64,000 nt of DNA from Diadema setosum (GCF_964275005.1 NC_092690.1:5434836-5498835), one strand, 5' to 3'. Positions 47,470 to 59,532 are shown, numbered from the stretch's first letter. The notes: generated from the letters alone by a model not told the origin. Numbers and translations are program-made.

Positions 47470-49510
47470 CACAGGGGTTTTTTGAAAACATTTCAAAAAC
47501 GTCAATGGACGTTACAAAACGTTTTTATTATGTCTGCTACATCTTCGTCCTTTATAAACGTCCACAAAACGTTTTCATTAGGTCTGCTACATCATCTTCG
47601 TCTTAAATGAATGTTTAAAAAACGTTTGCATTTGGTCCGCAAATAAGATATAAGATTTGTGTGTAATCTAATTTTAGTAACCATGTCTTCATATACCTTA
47701 CAAAATTTTGCTGGTATATAATAGAACGTAATACAGATTCATCAGTAGGGAATAGGATGCAATATAGGTATAGGTGATAGGACATTAGGGACAGATTAGG
47801 ATAGGATTATATAGGATTAGGAATAGGGTACGTAATCCCAGATTGTGCCAGTATCTCATAACTATAATTTTGTTAAATACATAATAAAAATAAACATAAG
47901 ACGTTCTTTAAAAAATTTCTGGTCGTTCTAGACGGATATGAAAGGTTCTCTAAACGTTCTTTTAAGACATTCTTAATTAAACGTTTTTTGAACGTTCTAG
48001 ACGGGTTTTAAAGGTTTTCTGGACGTCCGCAGGACGTACACGGAACGTTTTGAATATCCTTACGTGTCTAACGTTCAAAGGTTTTCTGCAGGTCCGTAAA
48101 AACTCCGAAAGTTTTTTTAAATTATTTTTTAACGTTTAAAAACCATTTTAACAGTTTAACGTTTGTGAATTTTCTTTTTAAACACTGCACACAAAGTATT
48201 GCGGTGTACTCTTCCTCTCCATCTCTCTCCATCTCTCTCTCTCTCTCTCCTCTCACTCCCTGTCTCTTCCTCTTTCTCTTTCCTTCTCTATCCCCATCTC
48301 TCTTTCTTGCTTTCTCACCCCTCTCCCCTCACTTCTTTCTGTACCGCCTGTAACATTGTGAGACTCTTTGATAGAGAATACTTAGAATACCTGGAAGATT
48401 TACAGCAATGCAATATTTTTGTTATGTTGAGAATGATTAATACATAACTATTTTTTTGGTAATTCTGTAATATATGTATACATTTTTATTGGTAATGTTT
48501 TCTTTTCTCTCTTATCACTTACCCAGGCAGCCACGATTTTCTTTTAGCTTAGTAATATCTTATGAATATTACTTTACTTGGAAAACATACAACCTTTCAA
48601 CAGGTTTTCGCACCCATTTTTTTTCTTTTTTCATTGGTAACTGTTGATAATCTAAATTTGTTTATTTGATGCTGTTTTTAATTCCCGGAGATATATTATG
48701 AGAGTGTATGAGGGTATAGTATGTTTATTAGGCATATTTTGTAATATCACACCACATCAGATTATCTTATGATACAGAATATATTTTTGTTGTACTCCCA
48801 TTAATATTTGGAAACAATCATTGCATTGTGCACTTGACTGTTTGTAAACATTATGTGATCAAAATGCAGTTTAAGCGTGAAGAATGCACAGTTATAATCA
48901 GTGATGCCGTGTGGTGGGAGAATTTGTAGTCTCTGTATGTGTTTATGTGCTTGTGTGTGAGAGTCACTTATTGGATGTGATGAAGAGATGATTGTGTGCA
49001 TGTTTTTGTGAATGTACCTGTGTAAGTGCGTGTGTGTTGGTGAGAGAGAAGGAGGGGGAAGATGTGAATAGAATGTGAGGAAAGGAAGTAACCGCATGGG
49101 TCCCTTTTATTCAGATTATGTTTATGTCGTCACGTACAGTGTGTTGAATGTAGTGAATGTAATATATTTAATAATTAATAATGTTGTAAATGATGTCAAC
49201 TGTTATCTTTTCTAATAGTGATGAATGATTTGAAAATTGTAAATACTTTCTTTTTTTAATCAAATTTGTATTGTAGTAATATGTCTTTGTGAACAAATGT
49301 TGCAATTCAGCGTTTTGGCTGCGAGAACATTTTATCTAATAAACCATACCATACCATCTAATAAACCATACCACATTTTTATAACGTCCATTTGAAACGT
49401 TTTAAAAACGTCTAAAACCTTCCACAAAAGACGTTCTGAAAAATTCTTGACAAAACGTCCAAATAATGAACGTTGAACGTTTCAAAAACCGTCGGAAAAC
49501 GTCCATGTGT
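47470..49510 (-). repeat. AACGTT-rich interspersed repeat, copy 2, split by an insertion
   Basis: 47470-48180 and 49376-49510 are the inverted counterpart of 13540-14150. The gap between them is a plus-strand retrotransposon-like insertion. Confidence 0.7.
48181..49375 (+). mobile_element. Probable 5'-truncated non-LTR retrotransposon 3' region
   Basis: Interrupts the AACGTT repeat. It ends TGTTGCAATTCAGCGTTTTG, GGCTGCGAGAACATTTTATC and then ATAAACCATACCATACC, a short-repeat tail typical of CR1/L2-like elements. No coding part remains. (CT)-rich tract at 48220-48250. Confidence 0.5.
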
Positions 49511-49519
49511 TAGGTGGGT

Positions 49520-50380
49520 GGTCTGAGCTGATTTCACTGATTGGTTCCTGCATTACACACACGCGCATTATATGGACAGTATACGTACACACATTGTTAT
49601 TTGGTACCAGGTCATTATAAACATATAGGGGGCCTACGTTGATTAAAAGTACTTGTGTCTCCACAGGTTTTACAATGTGTGACAAAATGTTTCAGCGATA
49701 CAAGTACTACAACTTAAACGTAGCTTGATTTGTTTGCAGCCCTTGATAGAAAAAAAAATAGTAAGGAGGGATGGCTTTCGTATAATAGGGATAGGATAGA
49801 ATAAAGGAGAAGGAAAAGGAGAGGTCTGTCTGCTTTCATCAAGGTTTACACAAAGTTAGATCACCTGGAACACTGACCATCGAAATTTGATTCTTTTTTA
49901 AGACTTTGATTTTTTTTCCTTAAACAGAGTGTCGTCAAATTAATGTTCCAAGCGAAGAACCATGGGGTGTATTAATAACAACCAAGAAGCAGCACTAATC
50001 CAGGCACACTTGTGCTGCATCCTTTGAATCTTTTGCATGTTGGATAATAGGAGAGCAAAGTAAAAATTGATCAAGACGGTGTTTTATTTTTGAGTGATCT
50101 GTTAATATGGCGAATTTAACGTTCGATTGCTCGAGATATCTTATACAACGTGTATATGATTGTTCTTCAGTGGTTGTGACTAACATTATGACACCAAGGG
50201 TATTTAACACTATCAGTACTTTCTAATATATCATTGTGCATTATCATTGATACGTTTTTTTACATTTTACGTTTTCGACCTAAACATTACCTTAGTGTAC
50301 TCAGAATACAAAAACACACCATAACTTTTTAACCATGCATCTTTTAATCACATCAAAATGACTGGCGATTTCATTGGATT
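49520..50380 (-). mobile_element. Second copy of the 14510-15450 retrotransposon relic
   Basis: Shares GATTGGTTCCTGCATTA, CAGGTTTTACAAT, GAGGTCTGTCTGCTTT and GGTATTTAACACTATCAGTA with 14525-15175. Frames are more broken than in the first copy. It abuts block D. Confidence 0.6.
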
Positions 50381-50384
50381 TATA

Positions 50385-50455
50385 GGTAGATAGCAGGCAA
50401 ACAAAATGAATTGCAAAATCACGTCTGGCAAATCGCACGTAAAGCTTTTAAGTTC

Positions 50456-50488
<33 letters not shown>

Positions 50489-52440
50489 TAATTTTCGTCA
50501 TTTTTCTGTCTTTCAAGAGAAAATTATCATCATTACGGATGCAATAACATATTCATCGAGCAAAATGTATTTGTTTTTTATCTAGATATACACACAAATT
50601 ACGTCAACGTCTAAATTGTTTTAATATCAACTAAGTTGTTCAATCAGACATGCCTTTTGAACAATGTGTATTCAGTAGGCCCTATATTAGTATAGGTAAA
50701 GTTTGTTCTTATACTTATATTCCAGTATTCACTTTTGACCGAGTTTTGACCGAGCATAATAAGATTTCATCATTACAAACGAACAAGTTTATACAACATG
50801 TTTACGAAATGATACAGACGCAAATGTTATGCATGGTTATTCATCTTTGTCGTGTATTGTTACTGTTATACTTGCAGTAACACAACTAAGTTGTTCAGTC
50901 AGATATGTGTTTAAAACAATACATGTGTATTTATGATATTGACGCTATATAAAGTTAATTCTTATACTTATTTTCGAGTATGTATTCATTTACTGGTAAT
51001 TGCTCTGACCGAGCATATAAGATATAAAGAAACACGAACCTATACATAGTATACCGTTGATGTATGTTTATGAAATGATACAAACACAAACCTGTAAGTA
51101 AGTAGGATATAATGCATGGTTATAATCTTTATCATGCATTGTGATTTCATAAGCTGCAATGATCTTATTAGCCATGGAATGTCTATGACTTTATCATTAA
51201 CAAGCTTTCAGTTTGTATATTAAAGGGAAGATAAACCCCAACAGCAATGTGGATTGAGTGAAAGCAGCAGCATTAGTAGAACACATCAGTGAAAGTTTGA
51301 GGGAAATCGGACAATCGATGCAAAAGTTATGCATTTTTTAAGTTTTGGTGTTGGAACCACTGGATGAGGAGACTACTAGAGGTTATGATGTATGAGTGGA
51401 CAACAATACCAAGAAAATATAAAGAAAATACTACAAAAATCCATTTTTCATGAACATTACAAATTCCATCAAGTTGATATTTACATATGTTAAGGGTAGC
51501 AATTATTCCCCTGCTTTCTGAAGCGGTTGGTCCATTGCTTTTTCATAATTCTAGAAAAGTGAATTTTTGTTGAATTTCCTTTATATTTTCTTTGTATTGT
51601 TGTCCACTCATACGTCATATCCTCTAGTAGTCTCCTCATCCAGCGGTTCCAACACTAAAACTTTAAAAATTCATAACTTTTGCATCGATTGTCCGATTTT
51701 CCTCAAACTTTCACTGATGTGTTCTACTAATTTTGCTGCTTTCACTCAATCCACATTGCTCTGGGTTTGCCTTCCCTTTAATGAACAAAATTTTTTTACC
51801 TAACTGTCATATACAAACAATTTTAATTACCGTTGATTGGTTTTCTGCAGTTATGTTACTTCATAAGTAAAGTGACGAAGGCTGTAGGCGTATAATTACA
51901 AATGAATAATTTGTGTATCAAATGGAAAGCAAATTTCGGAAAGGACAACTTGAGTAAAAGCGACAGAAAGGTGTAATAATGTGAGAAAAGCTATCACTGC
52001 GTTTATCATGATTTTTATCATTATCGGTAAAAGGCTTATGACTGTAAGATTATTGTCCAGTTATGAACTGGGATTTTTAGTTCCAGTGTGTTTACTGTTT
52101 TTGTGTGTATTTGACTGCATTTTATGTATATAATCATGTTGTCTATACGTTAAAATATCTACGCCATGATACACTGAGCAGATAATCAAAATGATTAAAA
52201 CCCCAATCAATTAATCAATTAATAAATCAGTCAATCAAAAGAGAAACAAACCAAGCCAATTTACAGCAGCACCATGACCCGCTCAACAGACAAGCAAAAT
52301 GACATAATGCACTCATGAAGATAATAATATCCGAAACAAATACTAAATATTTATGTGACTTCAAACCCTTTGTGGCAGAGAGGTCCCCCCCCCCCCCACC
52401 CCATCTCTTAATGGTGCTGACACATCACAATGTTCTTCAA
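50385..52440. repeat. Segmental-duplication block D, left part and GPCR 3' flank
   Basis: Copy of 2580-3650, 18480-19608 and the 19790-19890 flank, interrupted at 51224. (CT)n at 50454-50489. C run at 52386-52397 before the receptor, as in block A. Confidence 0.8.
51224..51777. mobile_element. TTAA-flanked fold-back (piggyBac-like miniature element)
   Basis: Arms of about 230 bases start AGGGAAGATAAACCC and, inverted, AGGGAAGGCAAACCC. TTAA flanks both ends (51220-51223 and 51778-51781). Blocks A (3377-3380) and B (19333-19336) show the same context with a single TTAA. TTAA duplication is typical of piggyBac and Kolobok families; the family is not certain. Confidence 0.9.
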
Positions 52441-52446
52441 GCTCAG

Positions 52447-53484
52447 TCAACGTAGATTGTGATTATTCTCCTCTAGATCGACATTGACTTTCTTACCAGC
52501 GAGCCACTTGAAAAAGGAGGGGAACATCTTCCTAAACGCCTTCCGGAAGAAAGGATTTTTAGTGCTGTAGATCAAGGGGTTCGCTGCTGAACTGATGTTC
52601 AGGAAGAAAAAGCTGATGTCGTTTGTGAGTACGAAAGCAAGACGACTTACGTCAAAGAAATATTCGACGGTGAACCAAACGCATGTTGGAAATAAGCTGA
52701 CGCAAAAGATGATCACCAGGAGTAGGATAGCGCGTATTGCTTTCACCTCTTGCTTGATCTTTGGTCCCGGAGGAGGGATGCCCATGGGCGGGCGAGGAGC
52801 CGCCATCTTGATGCGCCGCCATCTTGATGCGCCGCGCCTGGGATTTGGCGATGGAGAGAATCCGGAGGTTGCTGGCGATGACGACGAGGCTAAACACGAC
52901 GATGAAAGCGCTTGTGAAGAGGCGGTGAACTTTTCTTGACGACCTCCTGTTCGGCTCTGCGGCGCAATACTCAACAACGGATTGGTCCTCGCTGGCGCCA
53001 TAAGCAAACATGAAACCATACGTCAAACAACCCACCCACATCCAAACAATTACATTGACCACCCGTCTGGTTGTAACCATGGAGACGTATCGCAGAGGTC
53101 GAGTTATAGCGACATATCTATGTTCACCAGTACGATGACCCCAGAAGATACCCCGGTGAAGACGTAGGGCCACATTGTGAAATATACTACCGTTGCCTGA
53201 GTGCACGTAGCGTGACTTATTCGAACAAGTCTTCTGAAGACTTCTACAGGTATGGCAACCAGACCAGTCAGGAAATCTGCGATGGAAAGACAAGCTATGA
53301 GGAGGTTGCCTGGTTCCCTCAGCGTCGGTTCCCTCCGTATGGCGTTCATGACTAGAGCGTTACCGATCACAATGACGATGGCGAGAGGTGTGAAAGCGAC
53401 AGTCATCAGTGACCGATGGAGGGGAGTTCCTATTAGGGTGGAATCTACGTGCTCATCAGGTAAGCTTGTGGCGTTAAATTCCAT
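52447..53484 (-). pseudogene. Rhodopsin-type GPCR copy 3, frame broken twice
   Basis: Third paralogue, recognisable from MEFNATS (53484) to the C-terminal tail (52447) but not in one frame. TM1 to mid TM3 is open from 53484 to 53104 and ends just after LVNID. Compared with copy 1, four bases are missing at the D-K-Y codons (about 53119), shifting the frame; TM3 to ICL3 then continues in the frame of 52652-53293 (YVAITRPLRY onward). A 16-bp tandem duplication (52801-52816 and 52817-52832) in ICL3 shifts the frame back, and ICL3 to the tail is open again to 52447 with NPLIY and FRKAFRKMF. The net change is +12 bases, so both ends share a frame while the middle is misread. No other stop or decay is evident, which implies recent inactivation. 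An assembly error or polymorphic allele is possible. Confidence 0.88.
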
Positions 53485-54960
53485 ACTGTGTTATACTGCC
53501 AGTAAACAAAATTACTATTTGCAATCCACGACTCGATTTGTCTCAAGGGTCCTTTGGAGTATGCTGAAAAATATCTGCGCTATTTAGCCCTTATAGAATT
53601 TCTGGCTTTTTTTTTGTCTTATCAGATTTCCCGGTTTCTGCTTTTGCCATCCGCTTGCATTTTGCTAATCCAAACTTTTTTTTTTTTTTGTAACAGTTAA
53701 GAGTGAAGATGTGATACCAGACATCAAGAACAATCGTTTGGGAAGGTGATTGATAGTCCTATACCTCGTGATTCTTACGCAGCACATACATGTACATCAA
53801 GACTTTCTACCAGTGTAGGCCCTACACCCTCTCATGGCAAACAAGAAAGCGAGCAACACATACTCTCAATGGATGTCTTCTTAGGTCCTGGACATCCATC
53901 AGTCACAAGATATTGTTGATATTTCGTCTTATCCGATTACCAAAACGGTTCTGAAGAAATGTGGTTTTTTTTTTCAAATTAAGTCACCTAATATCCCGAG
54001 TGGAGCAAAACGGAACTGAAGATACTATGTTGCGAACGAAATCTTTCACTGAGATCCGAAGCCACGCGCACTGAAGAAAACCGCCTGCTCATTGATTCTC
54101 TGAATATATCAACAGTTTGTTCGCACAGTCGGGGTCAAGAGTATATGTATACCGTATTTTACCATTGTTTGCCGTGATTTTTTTTTCATGGAATAATCTG
54201 AGGAAGCCTCTGATGAAGCCAATTAATCAGTTTCTGGTTAACTGTTGTGGTTGTAGTTTAAAAGAAATCATTGTCTCCAAGCGAATGAAGTCAATATCTA
54301 ACAGATGAAGGGATTCACGGTCAAGGTATCATATACAGTGGTAACGAAAAGAGATTTGATTAGATTGCTGGAATTTTGTGAACCAATCAGAAAGTGCCGC
54401 ACACCTTTTTGACAAAACACTAAATAATAAATGCATCATTATTTCTTGAACACGTCCCGCATATTATGTCAAGTACAACTCAGAGCGTGACTGCATAGTG
54501 TTGTTTGGTTTTGGTGATTTTTTTTAATTATTAAAACGTGTATTTCAGACATGGCGGAAGGGGCTTCAGTATTATGCCGACAGAATGATTCATGCACTGG
54601 CACGCCACTTCTGAATGATTGCCTAACCCTCTGAATCATCTGTTCCAGTGGAGGATCCAAAAGGGGGGGGGGGAGGGATGGGCCCATGTCCCCTCTTAAT
54701 TTAAAAAAAAACAAACAAAAGAGATAAAGAGAAAAACTGGGGGAGGGGGTTCTTGCGCCCCTTTAATTTTGTAAACCTAAGGCGCCTCCTCTTTGTGGAC
54801 TCGTATCCTGGATCCGCCCCTGTATTCTTATTATTTGGAAATCCCCTCCATTATGGCCGATATAAGTCACAATGTTTAAAAATGTATGTATATAGGTCAA
54901 AGTTGTCAGTGATCATTTTGGTGTGAACAGGGAGGTCCTATTTATAGGCGAGCCATTTCT
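53485..54960. repeat. Shared 5' flank of GPCR copy 3 (block D, right part)
   Basis: Aligns with 6470-7720 and 25391-26640. Contains the miniature element 54646-54822. No gene. Confidence 0.7.
54646..54822. mobile_element. Miniature element with CAGTGG-GGATCC ends, copy 2
   Basis: Ends CAGTGGAGGATCCA and TGGATCCGCCCCTG; flanks TGTTC and TATTC. Block A at 7468 has no insertion. Same family as 19609-19779. Confidence 0.75.
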
Positions 54961-56140
54961 AGCATATTCAGTGTGTTTAATCAATGCAAATTATTACCGT
55001 TGCATTACATGACGGCGCCACAGTGGGGGGGGGGGGGGGGGGGGGCTTCAGACTTTGGTGCCACTTCCGGGTCTCATCAGCTGACAATTAAGCAAAAGAA
55101 AAATTAGCGCAAAAACAAAGCCCCCCCCCCCCCCCCCCATGCCCCCGTTTCGCCGGCCCCTGCATTAGTGAACAACATATAAGGCGAATTCGAGTAAGAA
55201 AAAATGACATACGTTGCAGCACAGAAAAAAAAAAAAAACATTCTTGCATCCGTGTATAATCATTATTATAAAAAAAAACAAACAAACAAAAACAGCGTCG
55301 GCTGTGTGTGCCGATAACATGCTTAGTTGAATATAAGAAGAAGAAAAAAAAAATCAGGTCCTGAATTTCGTTTGTATTCAGAGTGTGAGTTGAAAATACA
55401 CCAATTCTGTTTTGTTAATCAACCTCTCTGAGCTCCCTGTTGTTCATGCATTTTTATTTTTTTTTAATAGCAATGTCATTGTTTTATTTTGTTAAAACTG
55501 AGTACATCTTTTCTGGTTCTCAAAAGTGCAAAAATGAGTAATATCAAGTTCATTGTTTCACGGTTGCAATAAAATAATTTGTTTATAATATCAATTATAT
55601 ATCAATATCAATTATCATATACCATGATAAATGCATGATTTCTGTTTATTCTGATAATGCATTTTGGTTTAACACAATATCTTCATCTCTCTTTCATAGT
55701 CTATCAATCTTTGTGTGTGTGGAATCTCATCATTTTACTGAATAAGCAACTATAGCAACAATGTTTTATGCCTACATTCATGAGTAGAGTTCCAAGTGAA
55801 GAAGAAATACAAAAACGAAAGCCCAGAAGAAGAGAATAAAAAAGTATAAAGAAGAAAAGAAGAAGAAAAGAGAAGAAGAGGAAGAACCAAGAATGAGAAA
55901 AAGAGAAAGAAGAAAAAGAAAAAGAAAGAAGGAGTAGAAAGTAGAAGTGATGATTCTTTGCAAAACATCAGTGCCGCGCTCATGAAACGACAGGTGACCA
56001 TGCAAGACTGGACCCTTTGCAGAGAAGGGGTACACGGAAGGCGCCACTGCACCGACCGGCATCCTCTCTCCGGTCGTCGTCGTCGGTTGAAGCCAAAGCT
56101 GAAGAGCGTAGCTATTATCGTCGAGCGCAAGCCGGCCCTG
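54960..56140. other. Non-coding stretch with G/C runs and GAAGAAA tract
   Basis: G run 55024-55045 and C run 55120-55138 sit in a GGCGCCA...GCCGG segment that may be another CAG-type miniature element. A purine-rich GAAGAA/AGAAAA tract lies at 55800-55945. No gene. Confidence 0.45.
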
Positions 56141-56144
56141 TTAA

Positions 56145-56735
56145 ACCCACAAATGTAAAAACGCCCACAAATGTAAAAACGCCCACAAATGTAAAAATAC
56201 ATCGCCCACAAATGTAGAAAATCGACCACAAATGTAAAAATTTAACATCGCCCACAAATGTAGAAAACGCCCACTAATGTAGAAATGATTTCAAACTTCG
56301 CCCACAAATGTAAAAACGACAAGTACTACAGTACGTTGATATAAATAGACTCACTTCTCTAGGATAGCAGTGCACTTCTTGTAAAATAATATGTACATGT
56401 ACGGAGACAAGTGCGTGTGTGTATAGTAGTGGAGAGTTCGGCGGGGGAGATGTGTGTGCGTGTGTCTGTCTGTGTGTTACCAGGGAGGTGGGAGCCTCCC
56501 TGGTGTTACGGTGTGCTGCGTGTCACACCTTTCCGGCGGGCAGCTGCGCCTCCGGGCAAGTTACGCGGGCTTGTTGCGAGTACGAGCAGTACAATTTCTG
56601 CGGGTGGACATAAAAGATGTTAAAGAGTTCCGTACTTTCGTTTTACCTGCTAGACGCGTGCCACTTACCTGCTATTTGCATGCCGACCTGCCATGGAGTA
56701 TCGTTGCATGTACTACTGTGATAACATGCTTGTCT

Positions 56736-56771
<36 letters not shown>

Positions 56772-57497
56772 TGTTTTCCTGCAAGTTTCTGTTTCTGGGC
56801 AGCGGGTGAGGACTGACTTATCTGCAAAGGAATCCCTCTGAAGTAATTTGAAATGGCAGAAAGTCATACAGAATGTCTATATACTCTCAACTATAACCAG
56901 CAGAGAGGCAGTAACTGACCCTCAACATGCACGCAGATGACCAGCGACACTGGCAAATCAGACTTGCGTGCGCATCTCCGGGTTTAGTGCGGGCCAACAC
57001 CACTGCAGGCAGGAGCTCCGGAGGAAAAAATAAAAAAATAAAAAACTCCCCGCAAGTCAACCCTCAGGCTTCCCCAGACACGATGTGACAAGGCCTTAGT
57101 TTTAGAGCTGCAGTCCCCGTATGTTGCTCGTGCTAAAAACGGATCGGCTTCGACAGGTCACAGTACACGGAATACATGCAATTAAGTAGCGCGCGTCTAG
57201 TAGCAGGTAAGACGCACAAAATAAGGGTCTAATGTTACACAAACGCCCACTTAGTAGAAATACATCAACCACAAATGTAAATTTTTTTTACATTTGTGCT
57301 TGATGTTTGAATTTTTTACTACATTAGTGGGCGTTTCTTACATTTGTGGGCGCTGTCGTTTTTACATTTGTGGTTGAAATTTTTTACATTTGTGGGCGGT
57401 GTTTTTTACATTTGTAGGCGATTTTTACATTTGTGGGCGATGTATTTTTACATTTGTGGGTGTTTTTACATTTGTGGGCATTTTTACATTTGTGGGT
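56145..57497. mobile_element. Element with inverted arrays of a CCCACAAATGTA motif
   Basis: The left end carries about eight direct copies of (G)CCCACAAATGTARAAA (56145-56327), and the right end carries about ten inverted copies (57255-57497). Spacers are variable (CG, TACATCG, ATCG, TTTAACATCG and similar), and the first three to four motif-spacer units match between ends. TTAA and TCAA flank it. The centre holds a GC-rich segment (56517-57090) also present at 22965-23350. No transposase. Confidence 0.75.
56517..57090. repeat. GC-rich Harbinger-like repeat, second copy
   Basis: Starts TGTCACACCTTTCCGG and ends CAGACACGATGTGACAAGGC. Shares CTACGCGGGCTTGTTGCGAG-like words with 22975-23170 (as TTACGCGG... 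here). (GT)n at 56737-56767. Confidence 0.6.
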
Positions 57498-58101
57498 TCA
57501 ACAAGGAGAGGGGGTGCCGATCGCAAGGTTCCCTTTTTAGCTGCGCGAAGAAAACGGAACGCACGCACTAAAATTGCGCTATTTTAAAACGGAGATTCAT
57601 AATCAACGAGACGGTCACGACATTCAAAACTGCAGTATTTATGGCATATTTGAGGTAAGGATTAGGCGGATTTGTATTATATTTTTAGAATAAACAAGCT
57701 ACAGATCCTTAGGGTGTCGATACGTGGTACCCCCAACCCTACCTCGTGTGTATACAGCGTCTTCCACGCCACGGGGCGGCGCGGCAACTACCCAGTACCA
57801 GTGTATATGTCATGATTGAAGGTACCACCTCTCGCCGCCCTAAGGATCTCTACTCTAGATCATCTAGCTCGTTCATTTGCAAAGTGTAAAACAAGTTCGT
57901 CTATATAGTATAGTCTAGTTTTGCCTCAAATATGGCTAAATACTAATAATATCATATGCCATACAGTTTCGAATCTCGTAACCGTCTTGTTCACTCCGAA
58001 TCTCTATCGGTGATATAACGCCATTTTAGTGTGTGCAGTTTTCTTCATGCAGCTTAAAAGTGTACAGTGAGATCAGCACCCCCTCCCTCTGGGTAGTAGT
58101 T
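57498..58101. other. Possible 5' region of ANAPC13; otherwise non-coding
   Basis: 57705-57850 is bounded by GATCCTTAGGG and its inverted copy. GTAAGG at 57655 could be a 5'UTR donor. No firm exon. Confidence 0.3.
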
Positions 58102-58271
58102 CAGCGCTGCCAGCATTGGAAACTAGTTGAGAGTGAGACTCCCATAAGCCAATGCCATAATTTAGGAGTCAAAATGAGTGAGATCAATAGAAATGCATGC
58201 AAATGAAATAAAGTGAGAAAGGACCAAAATGAGTGAGTCTCACTCTCAATGAGTGAGAGTTGGCAGCCCTG
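58102..58271. mobile_element. hAT-like miniature element, 170 bp
   Basis: Ends CAGCGCTGCCA and TGGCAGCCCTG, flanked by AGTAGTT on both sides (58095-58101 and 58272-58278). GAGTGAGA words inside. Confidence 0.85.
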
Positions 58272-58716
58272 AGTAGTTACACATGAATTTCACGGTTATG
58301 TATCTTGTCGTTTTCGTAGCTGATGTGTAATTGAACCGCGTTTAACTTAAGTTTGTTACTCCAATGTTGTTGTTGTTTATGAATTTCTTTTTTGTTCTTG
58401 TTCATAGCTTGTATGGTGCTTAATCCCACGCATACAGCTGTACCTGTCCGTTCTATACGCTAACACAGCCATGATACGCAGGGTGGGTGCTATATGTGGT
58501 GCCCATTATACCATACCACGTCTACTGTATGGGTATGAAAGCACTGTGTGGTTAGTGCTAGGAAATTGCAATGCACTGTATACCAGCAAACACCAAGCTT
58601 TCTGGTCATGGCCAGAGCATTCAACGAAAAGAGTAAAAAGGAGAATTTTCGAGGAATTCAAAGTTTATTTGATGGCCAAAAGATTAGTTTTGAATTTTGA
58701 AATGGCTGAGTATGTA

Positions 58717-59532
58717 TGTGACCGCGCACCACAAAACAAACAAAAAGTCGCACACACTGATTTTGTGTGGAGACTGAAAATAGGTGAAATGGGTCAACCT
58801 AACCCATCTTGTCTTCTTCTACATTATGTTTTATTAGCTATTTGGGAATATAAAATGGACAGGAAAGTGTGTTTTTGAGCAGTTTATCTTGAACTTTTTA
58901 GGTAGAATAGTGTGATTACGCCATAACATTGGTGTGTTTTTAGAGTCCCCTTTTCATCTCTTAAAAACCTTGAACACACTCTTCACTTTAAACTCAAATA
59001 ACTTTTGAAAGGTTTATCTTGCACTTTTTTGGTCGAATACATGTAGTGTGATTAGGTGTGTTTTTAGAGTCCTCTTTTCATTTCTTAAAAACCTTGAACA
59101 CACTCTTCACTTTAAACTCAAATAACTTTTGAAAGGATGATGTTACTGCTTTGGAAGTTGGCATCAATTATGAACAGAATGTGTTCATACGGCTCTCTCA
59201 ATTTCAGTTTAATCTGATAATCGCTTCATTGTTGTTACTCTGGTGATTTACATCCTGTTTTTTTTTTTTGTCCGATTCGTTGCACAGCCAGCACGGCTTG
59301 GTACAGATTTAGCGCTCAAATAGACACTGCACTTCAGAGCCTCTTTTCTCAGTTCACACTTTTCCTGAGTGTGTGTTTTCTTTCCCATATTTAGATAAGT
59401 TAGGAGAGTCTGTTTGATTTGAGTTATATGTACATCATTGTAAAGCTTAAAGTCTGCTCTTTTAGAATATATGCTCTTAACTAAAATTTCATGTCTGGCG
59501 ACTTTCTGTGCGTTTTGTGATGCAGGGTCACA
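58717..59532. mobile_element. TA-flanked DNA element, 816 bp
   Basis: The ends TGTGACCGCGCACCACAAAA and, inverted, TGTGACCCTGCATCACAAAA are similar for about 38 bases; TA on both sides (58715-58716 and 59533-59534). Inside is a tandem duplication of about 115 bases (58925-59025 and 59045-59145). It underlies most of the 58471-58878 open frame. Confidence 0.8.

Noticed and set aside
56145..57497. CRISPR array
   Set aside because: Spacers are 2-15 bases, the arrays are inverted at two ends, and the context is animal nuclear DNA.
55750..57587. Proteins with FYICGRFYICG repeats
   Set aside because: Direct translation of the CCCACAAATGTA motif arrays.
58471..58878. 135-codon open frame starting MIRRVGAICG
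   Set aside because: Its second half runs into the inverted end of the element 58717-59532 and no family is recognisable; treated as chance.
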